DNA of 64,000 nucleotides from Billgrantia lactosivorans (GCF_003254665.1 NZ_QHGY01000001.1:620001-684000); one strand, 5' to 3'. Positions 18,242-30,349 are shown, numbered from the stretch's first letter. The notes: generated by a model not told the origin, from the sequence alone. Program-made: numbers and translations.

Positions 18242-19204
18242 ATGAAAACCACCCTGCTTCTCACCACCGCCACCGTGTCAGCCCTTGCCTTCACTCCGTC
18301 GATGGCCAGCGATTATCCCGACCGACCCATCGAGCTCATCGTGCCGGCACCGGCGGGCGGCGGCACCGACAACGTGGCGCGCATGCTCAACCAGTACCTC
18401 GAGGAGGAGCTGGGCCAGCCCGTCGCCGTACTCAACGTGGCGGGCGGCGGCGGCGCCGTCGGCGTCAATCAGTTTTCCCGAGCGAAGCCCGATGGTTATA
18501 CCTTGCTCTCCACCTGGAACAGTCCCATCACCACGGTGCCGCACTTGCAGCGCGTACAGTACTCCTACGAGACGCTGACCCCCATCACCAGCACCTCGCA
18601 GAGCGCCTACACACTTTGTGTCGCGCCCGATTTTCCGGCCGATAATGGCGAGGAGTTCCTGGCCGAGCTGCAAGCCAACCCCGGCAAGTACACCTATGGC
18701 AACGACGGCGTCGGCGGCACCATGCGTCTGGCGGCGGAGCGGATCTTCGAAGCCTACGACATCAATGCCCGCCCAATTCCCTTCGGCGGTGCCGGCGAGA
18801 CCCTGCAGAATTTCCTCGGTGGCCACGTCGACATCTACGGCGGTTCCATCACGCCGGTGCTGCCCTATGTCGAGGAGGACCAGGCCAAGTGCCTGCTGGT
18901 GACCTCCGCCGATGACAACGAGGCCTTGCCACAGGCGTCCGGCCTCGCCGCCCTTGGCCATCCCGAGCTCGAGACCGTGCTCTGGCGCATGATGCTGGGC
19001 CCCGAAGGCATGGAGGAAGAGCGCGCGGAAGCGGTCGCCGACGCCGTGGCCCGCGCCGTGGAACATCCCGAGTTCCAGGAGTTTCTCGCCGCCCAGGGCG
19101 AAACCCTCAACCTGGTGCGTGGCGAAGAACTGCGCGAGCGCCTGAAACAGGAAACCCAGGCCATCGGCGAGACCCTGGAAAACCTCGGCCTCAAGCAACA
19201 GTGA
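18242..19204 (+). CDS. tctC: Tripartite tricarboxylate transporter substrate-binding protein (TctC/Bug)
   Basis: 320-residue periplasmic binding protein with a signal peptide ending ...PSMAS (about residues 1-20). The Bug-family opening YPDRPIELIVPAPAGGGTDN and the GGGGAVGVNQFSRAKPDGYT block are present. It binds a carboxylate for the TctAB permease; the ligand is unknown but probably related to the neighbouring lactonase-like enzyme. The frame is open upstream from 17762, but that part overlaps gntR; ATG 18242 starts the signal peptide. Confidence 0.9.
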   Translation: MKTTLLLTTATVSALAFTPSMASDYPDRPIELIVPAPAGGGTDNVARMLNQYLEEELGQPVAVLNVAGGGGAVGVNQFSRAKPDGYTLLSTWNSPITTVPHLQRVQYSYETLTPITSTSQSAYTLCVAPDFPADNGEEFLAELQANPGKYTYGNDGVGGTMRLAAERIFEAYDINARPIPFGGAGETLQNFLGGHVDIYGGSITPVLPYVEEDQAKCLLVTSADDNEALPQASGLAALGHPELETVLWRMMLGPEGMEEERAEAVADAVARAVEHPEFQEFLAAQGETLNLVRGEELRERLKQETQAIGETLENLGLKQQ

Positions 19205-19227
19205 CTCGCAAGGGCAGCGATAAGACC

Positions 19228-19707
19228 ATGAACTACAGAGATCTCTTCTCTGGCATTGCCTTCCTCATCATTGGCGTCACCACCGTCTGGATGGGGAATG
19301 ACTTCTTTGCCGATGCCGCCTACGTTCCCATCGGGGTAGGCACCCTGATGGGCGCGTTCTCCCTGCCCTTGATCTGGCGAGGCATGAAGAGCGTGCTGAC
19401 CACACGCGCAATGACCGACTCCACCACCGGCCACAACATGACAACCCACCCGGCGCCCGCCCTGGTCGATCATCCGGCGCGCTTCACCACGACCCTCGGA
19501 TGCTGTCTGGTGTACTACACGGCCCTGCCGATCGTCGGCTTCTATACCACCAGCGCCCTGTTCATCACGCTGTTGGCCGTGCTGCTGGGAGAACGGCGAC
19601 CCGCCGTGATAGCGGGCATCACCGTTGGCTTCATCACGCTGCTGTACGCCCTGTTCGCCGTGGTGCTCAAGCGCCCCTTGCCCGTCGAGTTCTTTCTCGC
19701 TTCCTAG
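19228..19707 (+). CDS. tctB: Tripartite tricarboxylate transporter small permease (TctB)
   Basis: About 159-residue four-helix membrane protein of the TctB family. The N-terminal DLFSGIAFLIIGVTTVWMG helix and the next stretch (YVPIGVGTLMGAFSLPLIW) are typical. Two starts are possible: GTG 19201, overlapping the tctC stop, or ATG 19228. I prefer 19228 because the first helix begins shortly after it. It lies between tctC and tctA in the standard order. Confidence 0.85.
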   Translation: MNYRDLFSGIAFLIIGVTTVWMGNDFFADAAYVPIGVGTLMGAFSLPLIWRGMKSVLTTRAMTDSTTGHNMTTHPAPALVDHPARFTTTLGCCLVYYTALPIVGFYTTSALFITLLAVLLGERRPAVIAGITVGFITLLYALFAVVLKRPLPVEFFLAS

Positions 19708-19721
19708 ATAGGCTCCAGCTC

Positions 19722-21227
19722 ATGTTCGAATCGCTCCTGAATGCGCTCCCGGTGGCCCTGCAGTTCGGCTCGCTGATCAGCCTGTTCGTCGGCACGCTGA
19801 TCGGCATCCTGATCGGTGCGCTGCCCGGCTTGAACCCGGTCATGGCCATCGCCTTGATGCTGCCGCTGACCTACGGCTTCGACCCCATCATTGCCCTGGG
19901 GCTGGTCGCCGGGATCTACAACGGCTCCATGTATGGCGGCGCCATTCCCGCCATCCTGCTCAACATCCCCGGCACGCCTGCCGCCATCGCCACCACCTTC
20001 GACGGCTACCCGATGACGCGCAAGGGTGAGGGAGGGCTTGCCCTGAAGACGGCCTGCTGGTCGTCCGCTATCGGCGGTATCGTCAGCGCCCTGGCCCTGA
20101 TGACGCTGGCCCCCATGCTGGCCAAGGTGACCCTGGCGTTCGGCCCGGCGGAGTACTTCTGGGTGGCCGTGTTCGGCCTCGTCAGCATTGCAGTGCTGGT
20201 CGGCAAGGATGTCAGCAAGGGCATGCTCAGCGCCCTGCTCGGCGTCATCATCGGCCTGGTGGGCGTCGATGCCATCAGCGGCGAAGAGCGCTTCACCTTC
20301 GATTCGCTCTACCTGTCAGGCGGCTTCGAGCTGCTCATCGTGCTGATCGGGCTGTATGCCGTGCCTCCCGTGCTCGAGATGGCGGAAAGGCGCAACGAAT
20401 CCTACTTCAACAGCGACAGTTTCCGTGCCAAGCCGAGCGGCGGCAGCCTGGGCCTGCTGCGTCGACATTGGCGCACCTGGAGCCGTTCATCGCTGATCGG
20501 TGTGGCCGTGGGCATCCTGCCTGGCGCCGGCGGCAACCTGGCCGCCCTGCTCAGCTACAACGAGGCCAAGCGCAAGGCGCCGGACCCCGAGACCTTCGGC
20601 AGCGGCAATCCGGTCGGCGTCGCCGCGGCGGAGTCCGGCAACAGCGCCGACAACGCGGCGGCCATGATTCCTTCGCTGACGCTCGGCATTCCTGGCAACC
20701 TGGTTGCGGCGCTGGTTTTGGGCGCGCTGATGATCCACGGGCTGCAGCCCGGTCCGCAGCTGTTCACCCGCGCTCCCGACGTGGTGTTCGGCTTCATGTG
20801 GCAGATGTTGCTGACGGCCATGCTGCTGTTGCTGCTCGGCGGCATGGTCGCCACACGCCTGTTCGCCCAGGTGCTGCGCATGCCCTCCGCCTTGCTGGTA
20901 CCCACCACCCTGGTGCTGATGGCGGTGGGGGTGTACACCGTAAACGGTAACGTCACGGATCTCTATGTCATGCTGGCCTTCGGCCTGACCGGTTACCTGC
21001 TCAATCGACTCGGTTTCCCGCTGGCGCCCGTGGTACTGGGGGTGCTGCTGGGTCCCATGGCGGAACAGAACTTCCGCCTGACCATGCTGATTGCCCAGAA
21101 CGACTGGACGGTGCTGTTCACCCGCCCCATCTCGCTAGGCATCGTCGCTCTGCTGGCCGTGGTGCTGCTCTCTCAGCTGTGGAAGACGCTGCGCCATCGT
21201 CGCCAGTCGCAGGATCAAGCTGCCTGA
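19722..21227 (+). CDS. tctA: Tripartite tricarboxylate transporter large permease (TctA)
   Basis: 501-residue membrane protein with about twelve helices, the translocating subunit. Family signatures include GALPGLNPVMAIALMLPLTY near the N-terminus, GIYNGSMYGGAIPAILLNIPG, and the second glycine-rich loop GILPGAGGNLAALLSYNEAK followed by ESGNSADNAAAMIPSLTLG. ATG 19722 begins the first helix, 14 bases after tctB. The last gene of the unit, it ends five bases from the convergent LysR gene. Confidence 0.93.
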   Translation: MFESLLNALPVALQFGSLISLFVGTLIGILIGALPGLNPVMAIALMLPLTYGFDPIIALGLVAGIYNGSMYGGAIPAILLNIPGTPAAIATTFDGYPMTRKGEGGLALKTACWSSAIGGIVSALALMTLAPMLAKVTLAFGPAEYFWVAVFGLVSIAVLVGKDVSKGMLSALLGVIIGLVGVDAISGEERFTFDSLYLSGGFELLIVLIGLYAVPPVLEMAERRNESYFNSDSFRAKPSGGSLGLLRRHWRTWSRSSLIGVAVGILPGAGGNLAALLSYNEAKRKAPDPETFGSGNPVGVAAAESGNSADNAAAMIPSLTLGIPGNLVAALVLGALMIHGLQPGPQLFTRAPDVVFGFMWQMLLTAMLLLLLGGMVATRLFAQVLRMPSALLVPTTLVLMAVGVYTVNGNVTDLYVMLAFGLTGYLLNRLGFPLAPVVLGVLLGPMAEQNFRLTMLIAQNDWTVLFTRPISLGIVALLAVVLLSQLWKTLRHRRQSQDQAA

Positions 21228-21232
21228 GACCT

Positions 21233-22192
21233 TCATGAGGAGTCTTCCAACCGCCCTAGCATCGCCTCCAGCTCGTTGGCCACGAAGCGTGGCTCGACGC
21301 ACTCGTCGAGATGCCCCGCGGCGAAGCGCAGGAAGCCCAGCGCGGCATGGGGCAGGCGTCGGTCACGGCGCACGATGAACTGCCAGTGGCTCTCGATGGG
21401 AAAATCGCGCACCGGCAGGATCACAAGGTCGGGGTGCTCCTGCGGCAGCACATGCTCGGAGAGCACGGCAAGCCCAAGCCCGGCCGCCACTCCGACGCGG
21501 ATCGCCTCGTTGCTGGCCATCTGCAGCGTGGGGCCCAGCGACAGGCCGTGTTCCTGCAGCCAGCTCTCGAACATCATGCGCGTCGCCGAGCCCGGTTCGC
21601 GCAGCAGGAAGCGTTCACGCAGCAGCTCTCCCAGGGAAATGCTTTCGCGGTGCGCCAACGGATGCCCCTGTGGCGCCACCACCACCAGCGGGTTGCGCAG
21701 GAAGCGGCCGGCCAAGGCATGGGCCAGCGAAGGTGGATGGCTGAACACGTAGAGATCGTCGTCCTGGCGTTCGAAGCGCGTCAGCACCTGGCGACGGTTG
21801 CCGATGTGCAGGGTCACGTCGATGTCGGGGAAGGCCTGGCTGAAAGGGCCGAGCAGGCGCGGCAGCACGTACTGGGCGGTGTTGACCAGGGCGATGCTGA
21901 AGCGGCCCCGCTCACCGCCGCGCAGGGCGGCCAGGTAGTCCTGGAAGTCGTCGAAGCGGCCGAGCACTTCACGGCTGGCACGGTACAGCTCGTGTCCCGC
22001 CTCGGTGGTGGTCAGCCGCCCATGGCCGCTCTGCAACAGCGGCTCGCCGACCGCCTCGGTGAGGCGCCGCAGCTGCTGCGACACCGTCGGCTGGGTCAGG
22101 TGGAGCTGGCGCGCCGCTTCGCTGACCGAGCCGGTACGCACCACTGCGGTAAACACCTGAAGGAGCCGAAAAGTCAGGTGCCGAACGTTCAT
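21233..22192 (-). CDS. LysR family transcriptional regulator (CbbR/CmpR-like)
   Basis: 319-residue LysR protein. The HTH occupies residues 1-65 (RLLQVFTAVVRTGSVSEAAR, LHLTQPTVSQQLRRL) and the effector-binding domain the rest (FSIALVNTAQYVLPRLLG onward), resembling regulators of carbon fixation and bicarbonate uptake. It is divergent from an SbtA-type permease with 130 bases between them, the usual arrangement for a LysR protein and its target. Confidence 0.88.
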   Translation of the reverse strand: MNVRHLTFRLLQVFTAVVRTGSVSEAARQLHLTQPTVSQQLRRLTEAVGEPLLQSGHGRLTTTEAGHELYRASREVLGRFDDFQDYLAALRGGERGRFSIALVNTAQYVLPRLLGPFSQAFPDIDVTLHIGNRRQVLTRFERQDDDLYVFSHPPSLAHALAGRFLRNPLVVVAPQGHPLAHRESISLGELLRERFLLREPGSATRMMFESWLQEHGLSLGPTLQMASNEAIRVGVAAGLGLAVLSEHVLPQEHPDLVILPVRDFPIESHWQFIVRRDRRLPHAALGFLRFAAGHLDECVEPRFVANELEAMLGRLEDSS

Positions 22193-22250
22193 GTCACCAC
22201 CCTGGCCAATGATCCATAGCTGATCATCTATCTAGCTACCTCTAACAATT

Positions 22251-22264
22251 TATTGGAATCAATA
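22251..22264. promoter_or_regulatory. Inverted repeat in the lysR-sbtA divergent region
   Basis: TATTG-gaat-CAATA, 5-bp perfect arms, in the AT-rich centre of the divergent gap. LysR regulators usually bind dyads of this size near the target promoter, so this is a candidate recognition site. Confidence 0.4.
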
Positions 22265-22322
22265 TAACGCACTCTTCACAATCCGCGTCTACCCTGCCTC
22301 CTGAACGAGAAGAGAGCGTTTC

Positions 22323-23264
22323 ATGCCCGATATCGTGGTGATGTTCTTCCTGCTCGGCCTGCTGGCCGGCGTGGTGAAGTCCGACCTGACCATTCCCAAG
22401 GCCGCCTACGACACCCTGAGCCTGCTGTTGATGCTGACCATCGGCCTCAAGGGCGGCATGGCACTCTACGGCAACCTGGGCTGGTCGCTGATACCGGAGT
22501 TGCTGACGGTGGCGGCTCTCGGCGCCCTGATACCGTTGGCGCTGATGCCGATCCTGCGGCGGCTGGTACGCCTCTCGCCGGCCGACAGCGCCAGCCTGGC
22601 CGCGCACTACGGTTCGGTCAGCGCCGGTACCTTCGCCGTGGCGCTGGCCTTCGCCGAGGGGCGCGACCTGGCCATCGGCGCCGAGGTCACCCTCTACCTG
22701 GTGATGATGGAGCTTCCGGCGATCATGATCGCCATCGCTCTCTACCGACGCTATCGCGGCAGTGAAGCCGGCGAGGCGATGCAGGGCCTGTGGCACGAGA
22801 CCCTGACCAACCGCGGCGTGATCCTGCTCGCCGGCGGCGTGGTGATCGGCGCCATGTACGGCCCGGCGGAGGGCGCCAACGTCACCGACCTGCTGACCGG
22901 CGCCTTCCACGCGGTGCTGGCGCTGTTCCTGCTCGAGATGGGCCTGACCGCGGCGGAGACCCTGCGCCCGATCCCCTGGCGCCACTGGCGGCTGCTTACC
23001 TTCGCCCTGGTGGCCCCGCCGCTGCTCTCCCTGGTGGGAATGCTGGCCGGCCTGGCCCTGGGCCTGCCGACCGGCTCGGTGCTGATCCTCACCGCGCTCG
23101 CCGCCAGCGCCTCCTACATTGCGGCGCCCGCGGCAATGCGCACCGCGATCCCCGAAGCCAATATCGGGCTGGCCATGCTCGCCTCCCTGGGCTTTACTTT
23201 CCCGCTGAACGTGATCATCGGCATACCGCTCTACCATCAGCTCATTCAGTGGCTGGCCGGCTAG
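22323..23264 (+). CDS. Sodium-dependent bicarbonate transport family permease (SbtA family)
   Basis: 313-residue integral membrane protein with about ten helices arranged as two related halves, matching the SbtA family (Na+/HCO3- symporters first described in cyanobacteria). Recognisable segments are GVVKSDLTIPKAAYDTLSLL at the N-terminus, LAAHYGSVSAGTFAVALAF in the first half and ASASYIAAPAAMRTAIPEAN in the second. It is shorter than cyanobacterial SbtA (about 370 residues). No SbtB-like PII partner is next to it. Function in this organism is inferred to be anaplerotic bicarbonate supply or pH-related uptake. Confidence 0.85.
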   Translation: MPDIVVMFFLLGLLAGVVKSDLTIPKAAYDTLSLLLMLTIGLKGGMALYGNLGWSLIPELLTVAALGALIPLALMPILRRLVRLSPADSASLAAHYGSVSAGTFAVALAFAEGRDLAIGAEVTLYLVMMELPAIMIAIALYRRYRGSEAGEAMQGLWHETLTNRGVILLAGGVVIGAMYGPAEGANVTDLLTGAFHAVLALFLLEMGLTAAETLRPIPWRHWRLLTFALVAPPLLSLVGMLAGLALGLPTGSVLILTALAASASYIAAPAAMRTAIPEANIGLAMLASLGFTFPLNVIIGIPLYHQLIQWLAG

Positions 23265-23346
23265 CGCGAGCCGGCCGCCCGCGGGCCGTCGGCACGTGCC
23301 GATGGCTCGCTTCCTTCGACATTCGTAGAACGCCACAAAGCTGCAC

Positions 23347-23362
23347 TTTACGTTAACGTCAA
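23347..23362. promoter_or_regulatory. LiuR-like operator upstream of the leucine operon
   Basis: TTTACGTTAACGTCAA, centred on the perfect palindrome ACGTTAACGT, about 100 bases upstream of liuA. It resembles the MerR-family LiuR sites described upstream of branched-chain degradation genes in gammaproteobacteria. No liuR gene is present in this window. Confidence 0.6.
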
Positions 23363-23463
23363 CCTCGCCTAGTCTTGTAGCATCCTGAATACACTGAGGC
23401 GCGGCTGCGTGCCCGCATCAGCCGACAGCCGGTCTACCACTGACACTAGGGAGTTCCGCCGCC

Positions 23464-24633
23464 ATGTTCACGTCCTACAAGCCCCTCGACTTCGGCCTCG
23501 ATGACGAACTCAACATGCTGCGCGATCAGGTGAACGCCTTCGCCCGCGACGAGATCGCGCCGCGCGCCGCCGAGATCGACGAGAAGAACGAGTTCCCCAA
23601 CGACCTGTGGCGCAAGTTCGGCGACATGGGCCTGCTCGGCATCACCGTGCCGGAAGAGGACGGCGGTAGCGGCATGGGCTACCTGGCGCACTGCATTGCC
23701 ATGGAGGAGATCTCCCGGGCCAGCGCCTCGGTGGGCCTCTCCTACGGCGCCCACTCCAACCTGTGCGTGAACCAGCTCAAGATCAACGCCTCGCGCGAGC
23801 AGAAGGCCAAGTACCTGCCCAAGCTGATCAGCGGTGAACACGTCGGCGCCCTGGCCATGTCGGAGCCGGGCGCCGGTTCCGATGTGGTCTCGATGAAGCT
23901 GCGCGCGCGCCGCGAAGGCGACCACTACGTGCTCAACGGCAACAAGATGTGGATCACCAACGGCCCCGACGCCGATGTGCTGGTGGTCTACGCCAAGACC
24001 GACCCGGACGCCGGCTCCAAGGGCATCACCGCCTTCATCATCGAGAAGGGCTTTGCCGGCTTCTCCACCGCCCAGAAGCTCGACAAGCTGGGCATGCGCG
24101 GCTCCAACACCTGCGAGCTGGTGTTCCAGGACTGCGAGGTGCCGGTCGAGAACGTGCTCGGCGACGAAGGCAAGGGCGTCCGCGTGCTGATGAGCGGCCT
24201 CGACTACGAGCGCACCGTGCTCGCCGCCGGCCCCATCGGCATCATGCAGGCGGCCATGGACGTGGTGATGCCCTACATCCACGAGCGCAAGCAGTTCGAC
24301 CAGTCCATCGGCGAGTTCCAGCTGGTGCAGGGCAAAGTCGCCGACATGTACACCACCCTGAACGCCTGCCGCGCCTACCTCTACACCGTGGCGGCCGCCT
24401 GCGATCGCGGCCAGACCACCCGCAAGGACGCTGCCGGCGTGATCCTCTACTGTGCGGAGAAGGCCACCCAGGTGGCGCTGGACGCCATCCAGTTGCTCGG
24501 CGGCAACGGCTACATCAACGAGTACCCCACCGGGCGCCTGCTGCGCGACGCCAAGCTCTACGAGATCGGCGCCGGCACCAGCGAGATTCGCCGGATGCTT
24601 ATCGGCCGTGAACTCTTCAACGAGTCCAAGTGA
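23464..24633 (+). CDS. liuA: Isovaleryl-CoA dehydrogenase
   Basis: 389-residue acyl-CoA dehydrogenase catalysing isovaleryl-CoA to 3-methylcrotonyl-CoA, the first liu-specific step of leucine breakdown. The FAD/substrate signature [18 protein letters not shown], the loop [18 protein letters not shown] and the C-terminal [20 protein letters not shown] are present. The position of the catalytic glutamate (in the [10 protein letters not shown] region, characteristic of isovaleryl-CoA enzymes) agrees. It heads the liu cluster and has a GGGAG ribosome site. Confidence 0.92.
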   Translation: MFTSYKPLDFGLDDELNMLRDQVNAFARDEIAPRAAEIDEKNEFPNDLWRKFGDMGLLGITVPEEDGGSGMGYLAHCIAMEEISRASASVGLSYGAHSNLCVNQLKINASREQKAKYLPKLISGEHVGALAMSEPGAGSDVVSMKLRARREGDHYVLNGNKMWITNGPDADVLVVYAKTDPDAGSKGITAFIIEKGFAGFSTAQKLDKLGMRGSNTCELVFQDCEVPVENVLGDEGKGVRVLMSGLDYERTVLAAGPIGIMQAAMDVVMPYIHERKQFDQSIGEFQLVQGKVADMYTTLNACRAYLYTVAAACDRGQTTRKDAAGVILYCAEKATQVALDAIQLLGGNGYINEYPTGRLLRDAKLYEIGAGTSEIRRMLIGRELFNESK

Positions 24634-24683
24634 AAATAGCTGCGCTCATTCATACGGCGTTAAAACTTGACTCAAAAGGCTCA

Positions 24684-24697
24684 TTTACAACAGTAAA
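24684..24697. repeat. AT-rich hairpin element between liuA and liuB
   Basis: The 142-base liuA-liuB gap is conspicuously AT-rich for this locus and contains TTTAC-aaca-GTAAA followed by a pyrimidine-rich tract. It resembles short intergenic palindromic elements that are scattered in gammaproteobacterial genomes, and could influence processing of the polycistronic mRNA. A genome-wide count of this segment would show whether it is a dispersed repeat. Confidence 0.35.
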
Positions 24698-24775
24698 CTC
24701 CGCTTTTTCGTCAATTTTTGCCTTGGCTGAATATCGCTCGCTTATTTTCATACTTGAAGAGAAAAAGAGACTCCT

Positions 24776-26383
24776 ATGGCTACCCTAACGACACAAATCA
24801 ATCCGCGCAGCGATGGCTTCCAGGCCAACGAAAAGGCCATGCGCCACGAGGTAATGAAGCTGCGCGAGCTGACCGCGGCGATCAGCCAGGGCGGCGGCGA
24901 GAAGGCCCGCGCGCGGCACGAGTCCCGCGGCAAGCTGTTCGTGCGCGACCGCATCGACCACCTGATCGATGAAGGCTCGCCCTTCCTCGAGTTCTCGGCG
25001 CTGGCCGCCCATGAGGTCTACGAAAGCGACGTGCCCGCCGCCGGCGTGGTCACCGGTATCGGTCGCGTTTCCGGCGTGGAGTGTGTGATCGTCGCCAACG
25101 ACGCCACCGTCAAGGGCGGTACCTACTACCCGCTCACGGTGAAGAAGCACATCCGCGCCCAGGAGATTGCCCGCAAGCACCGCCTGCCGTGCATCTACCT
25201 GGTCGACTCCGGCGGCGCCTTCCTGCCCCGCCAGGACGAAGTGTTCCCCGACCGCGACCACTTCGGGCGCATCTTCTACAACCAGGCCACCCTCTCCGCC
25301 GAAGGCATCCCGCAGATCGCCGTGGTGATGGGCTCGTGCACCGCCGGCGGCGCCTACGTGCCGGCCATGGCCGACGAGTCGATCATCGTCAAGCAGCAGG
25401 GCACCATCTTCCTCGGCGGCCCGCCGCTGGTGAAGGCCGCCACCGGCGAGAGCATCAGCGCCGAGGACCTGGGCGGCGCCGACGTGCACGCCAAGATCAG
25501 CGGCGTGGCCGACCACTACGCCGAGAACGACGCCCACGCCCTACAGCTCGCCCGCGCCTGCGTGTCGCGGCTGAACTGGCAGAAGCGCGGCCAGCTCAAG
25601 ATGCAGGAGCCCAAGCCCCCGCGGCTGGACCCCAGCGAGCTCTACGGCATCGTCGGCACCGACCTGAAGAAGCCGTTCGACGTGCGCGAGGTGATCGGCC
25701 GCATCGTCGACGACTCCGACTTCGACGAATTCAAGCGCTACTACGGCGACACCCTGGTCACCGGCTTCGCCCACATCCACGGCTACCCGGTGGGTATCGT
25801 CGCCAACAACGGCGTGTTGTTCTCCGAATCCGCGGTGAAGGGTGCCCACTTCATCGAGCTGTGCGCCCAACGCAAGATCCCGCTGGTGTTCCTGCAGAAC
25901 ATCACCGGCTTCATGGTCGGCTCCCGGTACGAGCACGAAGGCATCGCCAAGCACGGCGCCAAGCTCGTCACCGCCGTGGCCTGCGCCAAGGTGCCCAAGT
26001 TCACCGTGCTGATCGGCGGCAGCTTCGGCGCCGGCAACTACGGCATGTGCGGCCGCGCCTACGACCCCAACCTGCTGTTCATGTGGCCCAACGCGCGTAT
26101 TTCGGTAATGGGTGGCGAACAGGCTGCCGGCGTGCTGGCCCAGGTCAAGCGCGAGCAGTACGAGCGCGAAGGCCGCGAGTGGAGCAAGGAGGAGGAGGAA
26201 GCCTTCAAGCAGCCCACCCGCGAGCAGTACGAGCGCCAGGGCCACCCCTACTACGCCAGCGCCCGGCTTTGGGACGACGGCGTGATCGACCCGGCCCAGA
26301 CCCGCGACGTGCTGGGGCTGTCGCTCGCCGCGGCGATGAACGCGGAAGTCCAGCAAACCAAGTTCGGCGTATTCCGGATGTGA
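24776..26383 (+). CDS. liuB: Methylcrotonoyl-CoA carboxylase, carboxyltransferase (beta) subunit
   Basis: 535-residue carboxyltransferase that moves CO2 from biotin to 3-methylcrotonyl-CoA. The two crotonase-like halves are visible: the N-terminal half with [20 protein letters not shown] and [20 protein letters not shown], and the C-terminal half with [20 protein letters not shown] and [18 protein letters not shown], which are characteristic of MCC rather than propionyl-CoA carboxylase. It lies with liuC seven bases downstream. Confidence 0.94.
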   Translation: MATLTTQINPRSDGFQANEKAMRHEVMKLRELTAAISQGGGEKARARHESRGKLFVRDRIDHLIDEGSPFLEFSALAAHEVYESDVPAAGVVTGIGRVSGVECVIVANDATVKGGTYYPLTVKKHIRAQEIARKHRLPCIYLVDSGGAFLPRQDEVFPDRDHFGRIFYNQATLSAEGIPQIAVVMGSCTAGGAYVPAMADESIIVKQQGTIFLGGPPLVKAATGESISAEDLGGADVHAKISGVADHYAENDAHALQLARACVSRLNWQKRGQLKMQEPKPPRLDPSELYGIVGTDLKKPFDVREVIGRIVDDSDFDEFKRYYGDTLVTGFAHIHGYPVGIVANNGVLFSESAVKGAHFIELCAQRKIPLVFLQNITGFMVGSRYEHEGIAKHGAKLVTAVACAKVPKFTVLIGGSFGAGNYGMCGRAYDPNLLFMWPNARISVMGGEQAAGVLAQVKREQYEREGREWSKEEEEAFKQPTREQYERQGHPYYASARLWDDGVIDPAQTRDVLGLSLAAAMNAEVQQTKFGVFRM

Positions 26384-26390
26384 GGTCGCC

Positions 26391-27214
26391 ATGACACAGA
26401 CATATTCGAACCTGAACATCGACGAGCGCGGCGTCGCCCGGCTGACGCTGAACCGCCCCGCGGTGCACAACGCCTTCGACGACAGCCTGATCGCCGAGCT
26501 CAACGAGCACCTCGTCAAGCTCCACGACGCCGCCCGCCACGGCGAGGTACGCGTGGTGGTGCTGGGCTCCGAGGGCAAGAGCTTCTCCGCCGGGGCCGAT
26601 CTCGGCTGGATGAAGCGTATGGTGGAGTACGACTTCGAAGGTAACCTGGCCGACTCGCGCAAGCTCTCGCAGCTGATGCACGGCCTGGACACCCTGCCCT
26701 GCCCCACCGTGTGTCGCGTGCAGGGTGCGGCGTTTGGCGGTGCCGTGGGCCTGGCCGCCTGCTGCGACGTGGTGATCGCCAGCGAGAAGGCCAGGTTCTG
26801 CCTCTCCGAGGTCAAGATCGGCCTCTCCCCGGCGGTGATCAGCCCCTACGTGCAGCGCGCCCTGGGCTCGCGCCAGATGCGCCGCTACGCGCTCACCGCC
26901 GAGGTTATCGACGCCGACCAGGCACTGGAGCTGGGCCTGGCCCACCAGATCGTCGGCCACGACCATATCGACGAGGCGGTCGAAGCGATGATCGCCACGC
27001 TGCTGGCCGGCTCGCCCCAGGCCCAGCGCGCCACCAAGTCGCTGCTCGCCGAAGTGGCCCGTGACTCCGACAGCAAGGCCACCCGCGAGCACACCTGCCG
27101 CGTGATCAGCGAGCTGCGCGTGAGCGCCGAAGGGCAGGAAGGCCTGACCAGCTTCTTCGAGAAGCGCCGCCCCGCCTGGGCCGACGACAACACGAACTCC
27201 TCGGAGCGCCGCTC

Positions 27215-27218
<4 letters not shown>
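26391..27218 (+). CDS. liuC: Methylglutaconyl-CoA hydratase (enoyl-CoA hydratase family)
   Basis: 275-residue crotonase-fold enzyme that hydrates 3-methylglutaconyl-CoA to HMG-CoA. The oxyanion-hole motifs are SFSAGADLGWMKRM (around residue 65) and VQGAAFGGAVGLAACCD (around 105). Its place between the two carboxylase subunits is the standard liu order. The stop overlaps the liuD start by four bases. Confidence 0.92.
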
Positions 27219-29254
<2,036 letters not shown>

Positions 29255-29330
29255 GATTGGAGTGGAAACGAAAGCGTCAAGGCGGAAGGCAGCAAGCCGA
29301 GCGGCGCCGGGGACAGGGCGAAGCGGAGGT

Positions 29331-29352
29331 CATTTGCCATGGATGGCAAATG
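29331..29352. repeat. REP-like hairpin between liuD and liuE
   Basis: Perfect 9-bp arms CATTTGCCA / TGGCAAATG with loop TGGA in the 195-base gap between liuD and liuE. The motif with its flank looks like dispersed palindromes seen between genes of related bacteria. No second copy was seen in this window. It may tune liuE expression relative to liuABCD. Confidence 0.4.
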
Positions 29353-29449
29353 TAGCGTCCAGGGAAGGATTTACAGCGCCTCCGCGTAGCCCTGTCGACG
29401 GATCAGCCGCGGTTCATGGCCACGGCCGAGGACAGGAAGGAGTGTAAAT

Positions 29450-30349
29450 ATGGCATTTCCCAAGCGCGTGCGCCTGGTCGAGGTCGGCCCACGCGACGGG
29501 CTGCAGAACGAGCCCAACCCGATCCACACGGCCACCAAGCTGGAACTGATCGACCGCCTGGGCGCCGCCGGCATCCGCTACATCGAAGCCGCCAGCTTCG
29601 TCTCGCCCAAGTGGGTGCCACAGATGGCCGACCACCGTGAAGTGATGACCGGCCTCATGCGCCGCCAGGGCGTGACCTACGCCGCCCTCACCCCCAACCT
29701 CAAGGGGCTGGAAGCGGCGCTGGAGTGCGGCGTGGAAGAAGTGGCGGTATTCGGCGCGGCCAGCGAAGCCTTCTCGCAGAAGAACATCAACTGCTCCGTC
29801 GCCGAATCCCTGGAGCGCTTCGCCCCGGTGCTGGAGCGAGCCAGAGAGGCCAACGTGCGCGTGCGCGGCTACGTCTCCTGCGTGCTCGGCTGCCCCTACG
29901 AAGGCGAAATCGCCCCGGCCAAGGTGGCCGAAGTCTCAAAGGCGCTGTATGAGATGGGCTGCTACGAAGTCTCGCTCGGCGACACCATCGGTGTCGGCAC
30001 CCCGCTCGCCGCCAAGCGCATGATCGAAGCCGTGAGCCGCGACATCCCCATGGAAAGGCTCGCCGCCCACTTCCACGACACCTACGGCCAGGCGCTCGCC
30101 AATCTCTATGCCGTGCTGGAAGAAGGCATCGGCGTGGTGGACAGCTCCGTCGCCGGCCTCGGCGGCTGCCCCTACGCCAAAGGTGCCTCCGGCAACGTGG
30201 CGAGTGAAGACGTCGTCTACCTGCTCAACGGCCTCGGCATCGAAACCGGCATCGACCTCGACAAGCTCGCCGAAACCGGCACCTGGATCACCCAAACCAT
30301 CGGCCGGCCGAACCGTTCGAAGGTAGGTGTGGCGCTGGCGGCGAAGTGA
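29450..30349 (+). CDS. liuE: Hydroxymethylglutaryl-CoA lyase
   Basis: 299-residue TIM-barrel lyase that splits HMG-CoA into acetoacetate and acetyl-CoA, the last step of the pathway. N-terminal [16 protein letters not shown] is the DRE-TIM signature, [19 protein letters not shown] supplies metal-binding histidine, and [20 protein letters not shown] contains the family's catalytic cysteine. Strong ribosome site AAGGAG. A strong terminator follows. Decayed copies of this gene's last 40 codons plus its terminator occur at 37237-37400 and 42460-42646, making its 3' end the boundary of the accessory region. Confidence 0.94.
   Translation: MAFPKRVRLVEVGPRDGLQNEPNPIHTATKLELIDRLGAAGIRYIEAASFVSPKWVPQMADHREVMTGLMRRQGVTYAALTPNLKGLEAALECGVEEVAVFGAASEAFSQKNINCSVAESLERFAPVLERAREANVRVRGYVSCVLGCPYEGEIAPAKVAEVSKALYEMGCYEVSLGDTIGVGTPLAAKRMIEAVSRDIPMERLAAHFHDTYGQALANLYAVLEEGIGVVDSSVAGLGGCPYAKGASGNVASEDVVYLLNGLGIETGIDLDKLAETGTWITQTIGRPNRSKVGVALAAK

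Noticed and set aside
24634..24775. A separate small gene or promoter in the liuA-liuB gap
   Set aside because: No ribosome site with a sensible frame; only a hairpin and AT-rich tract are visible.
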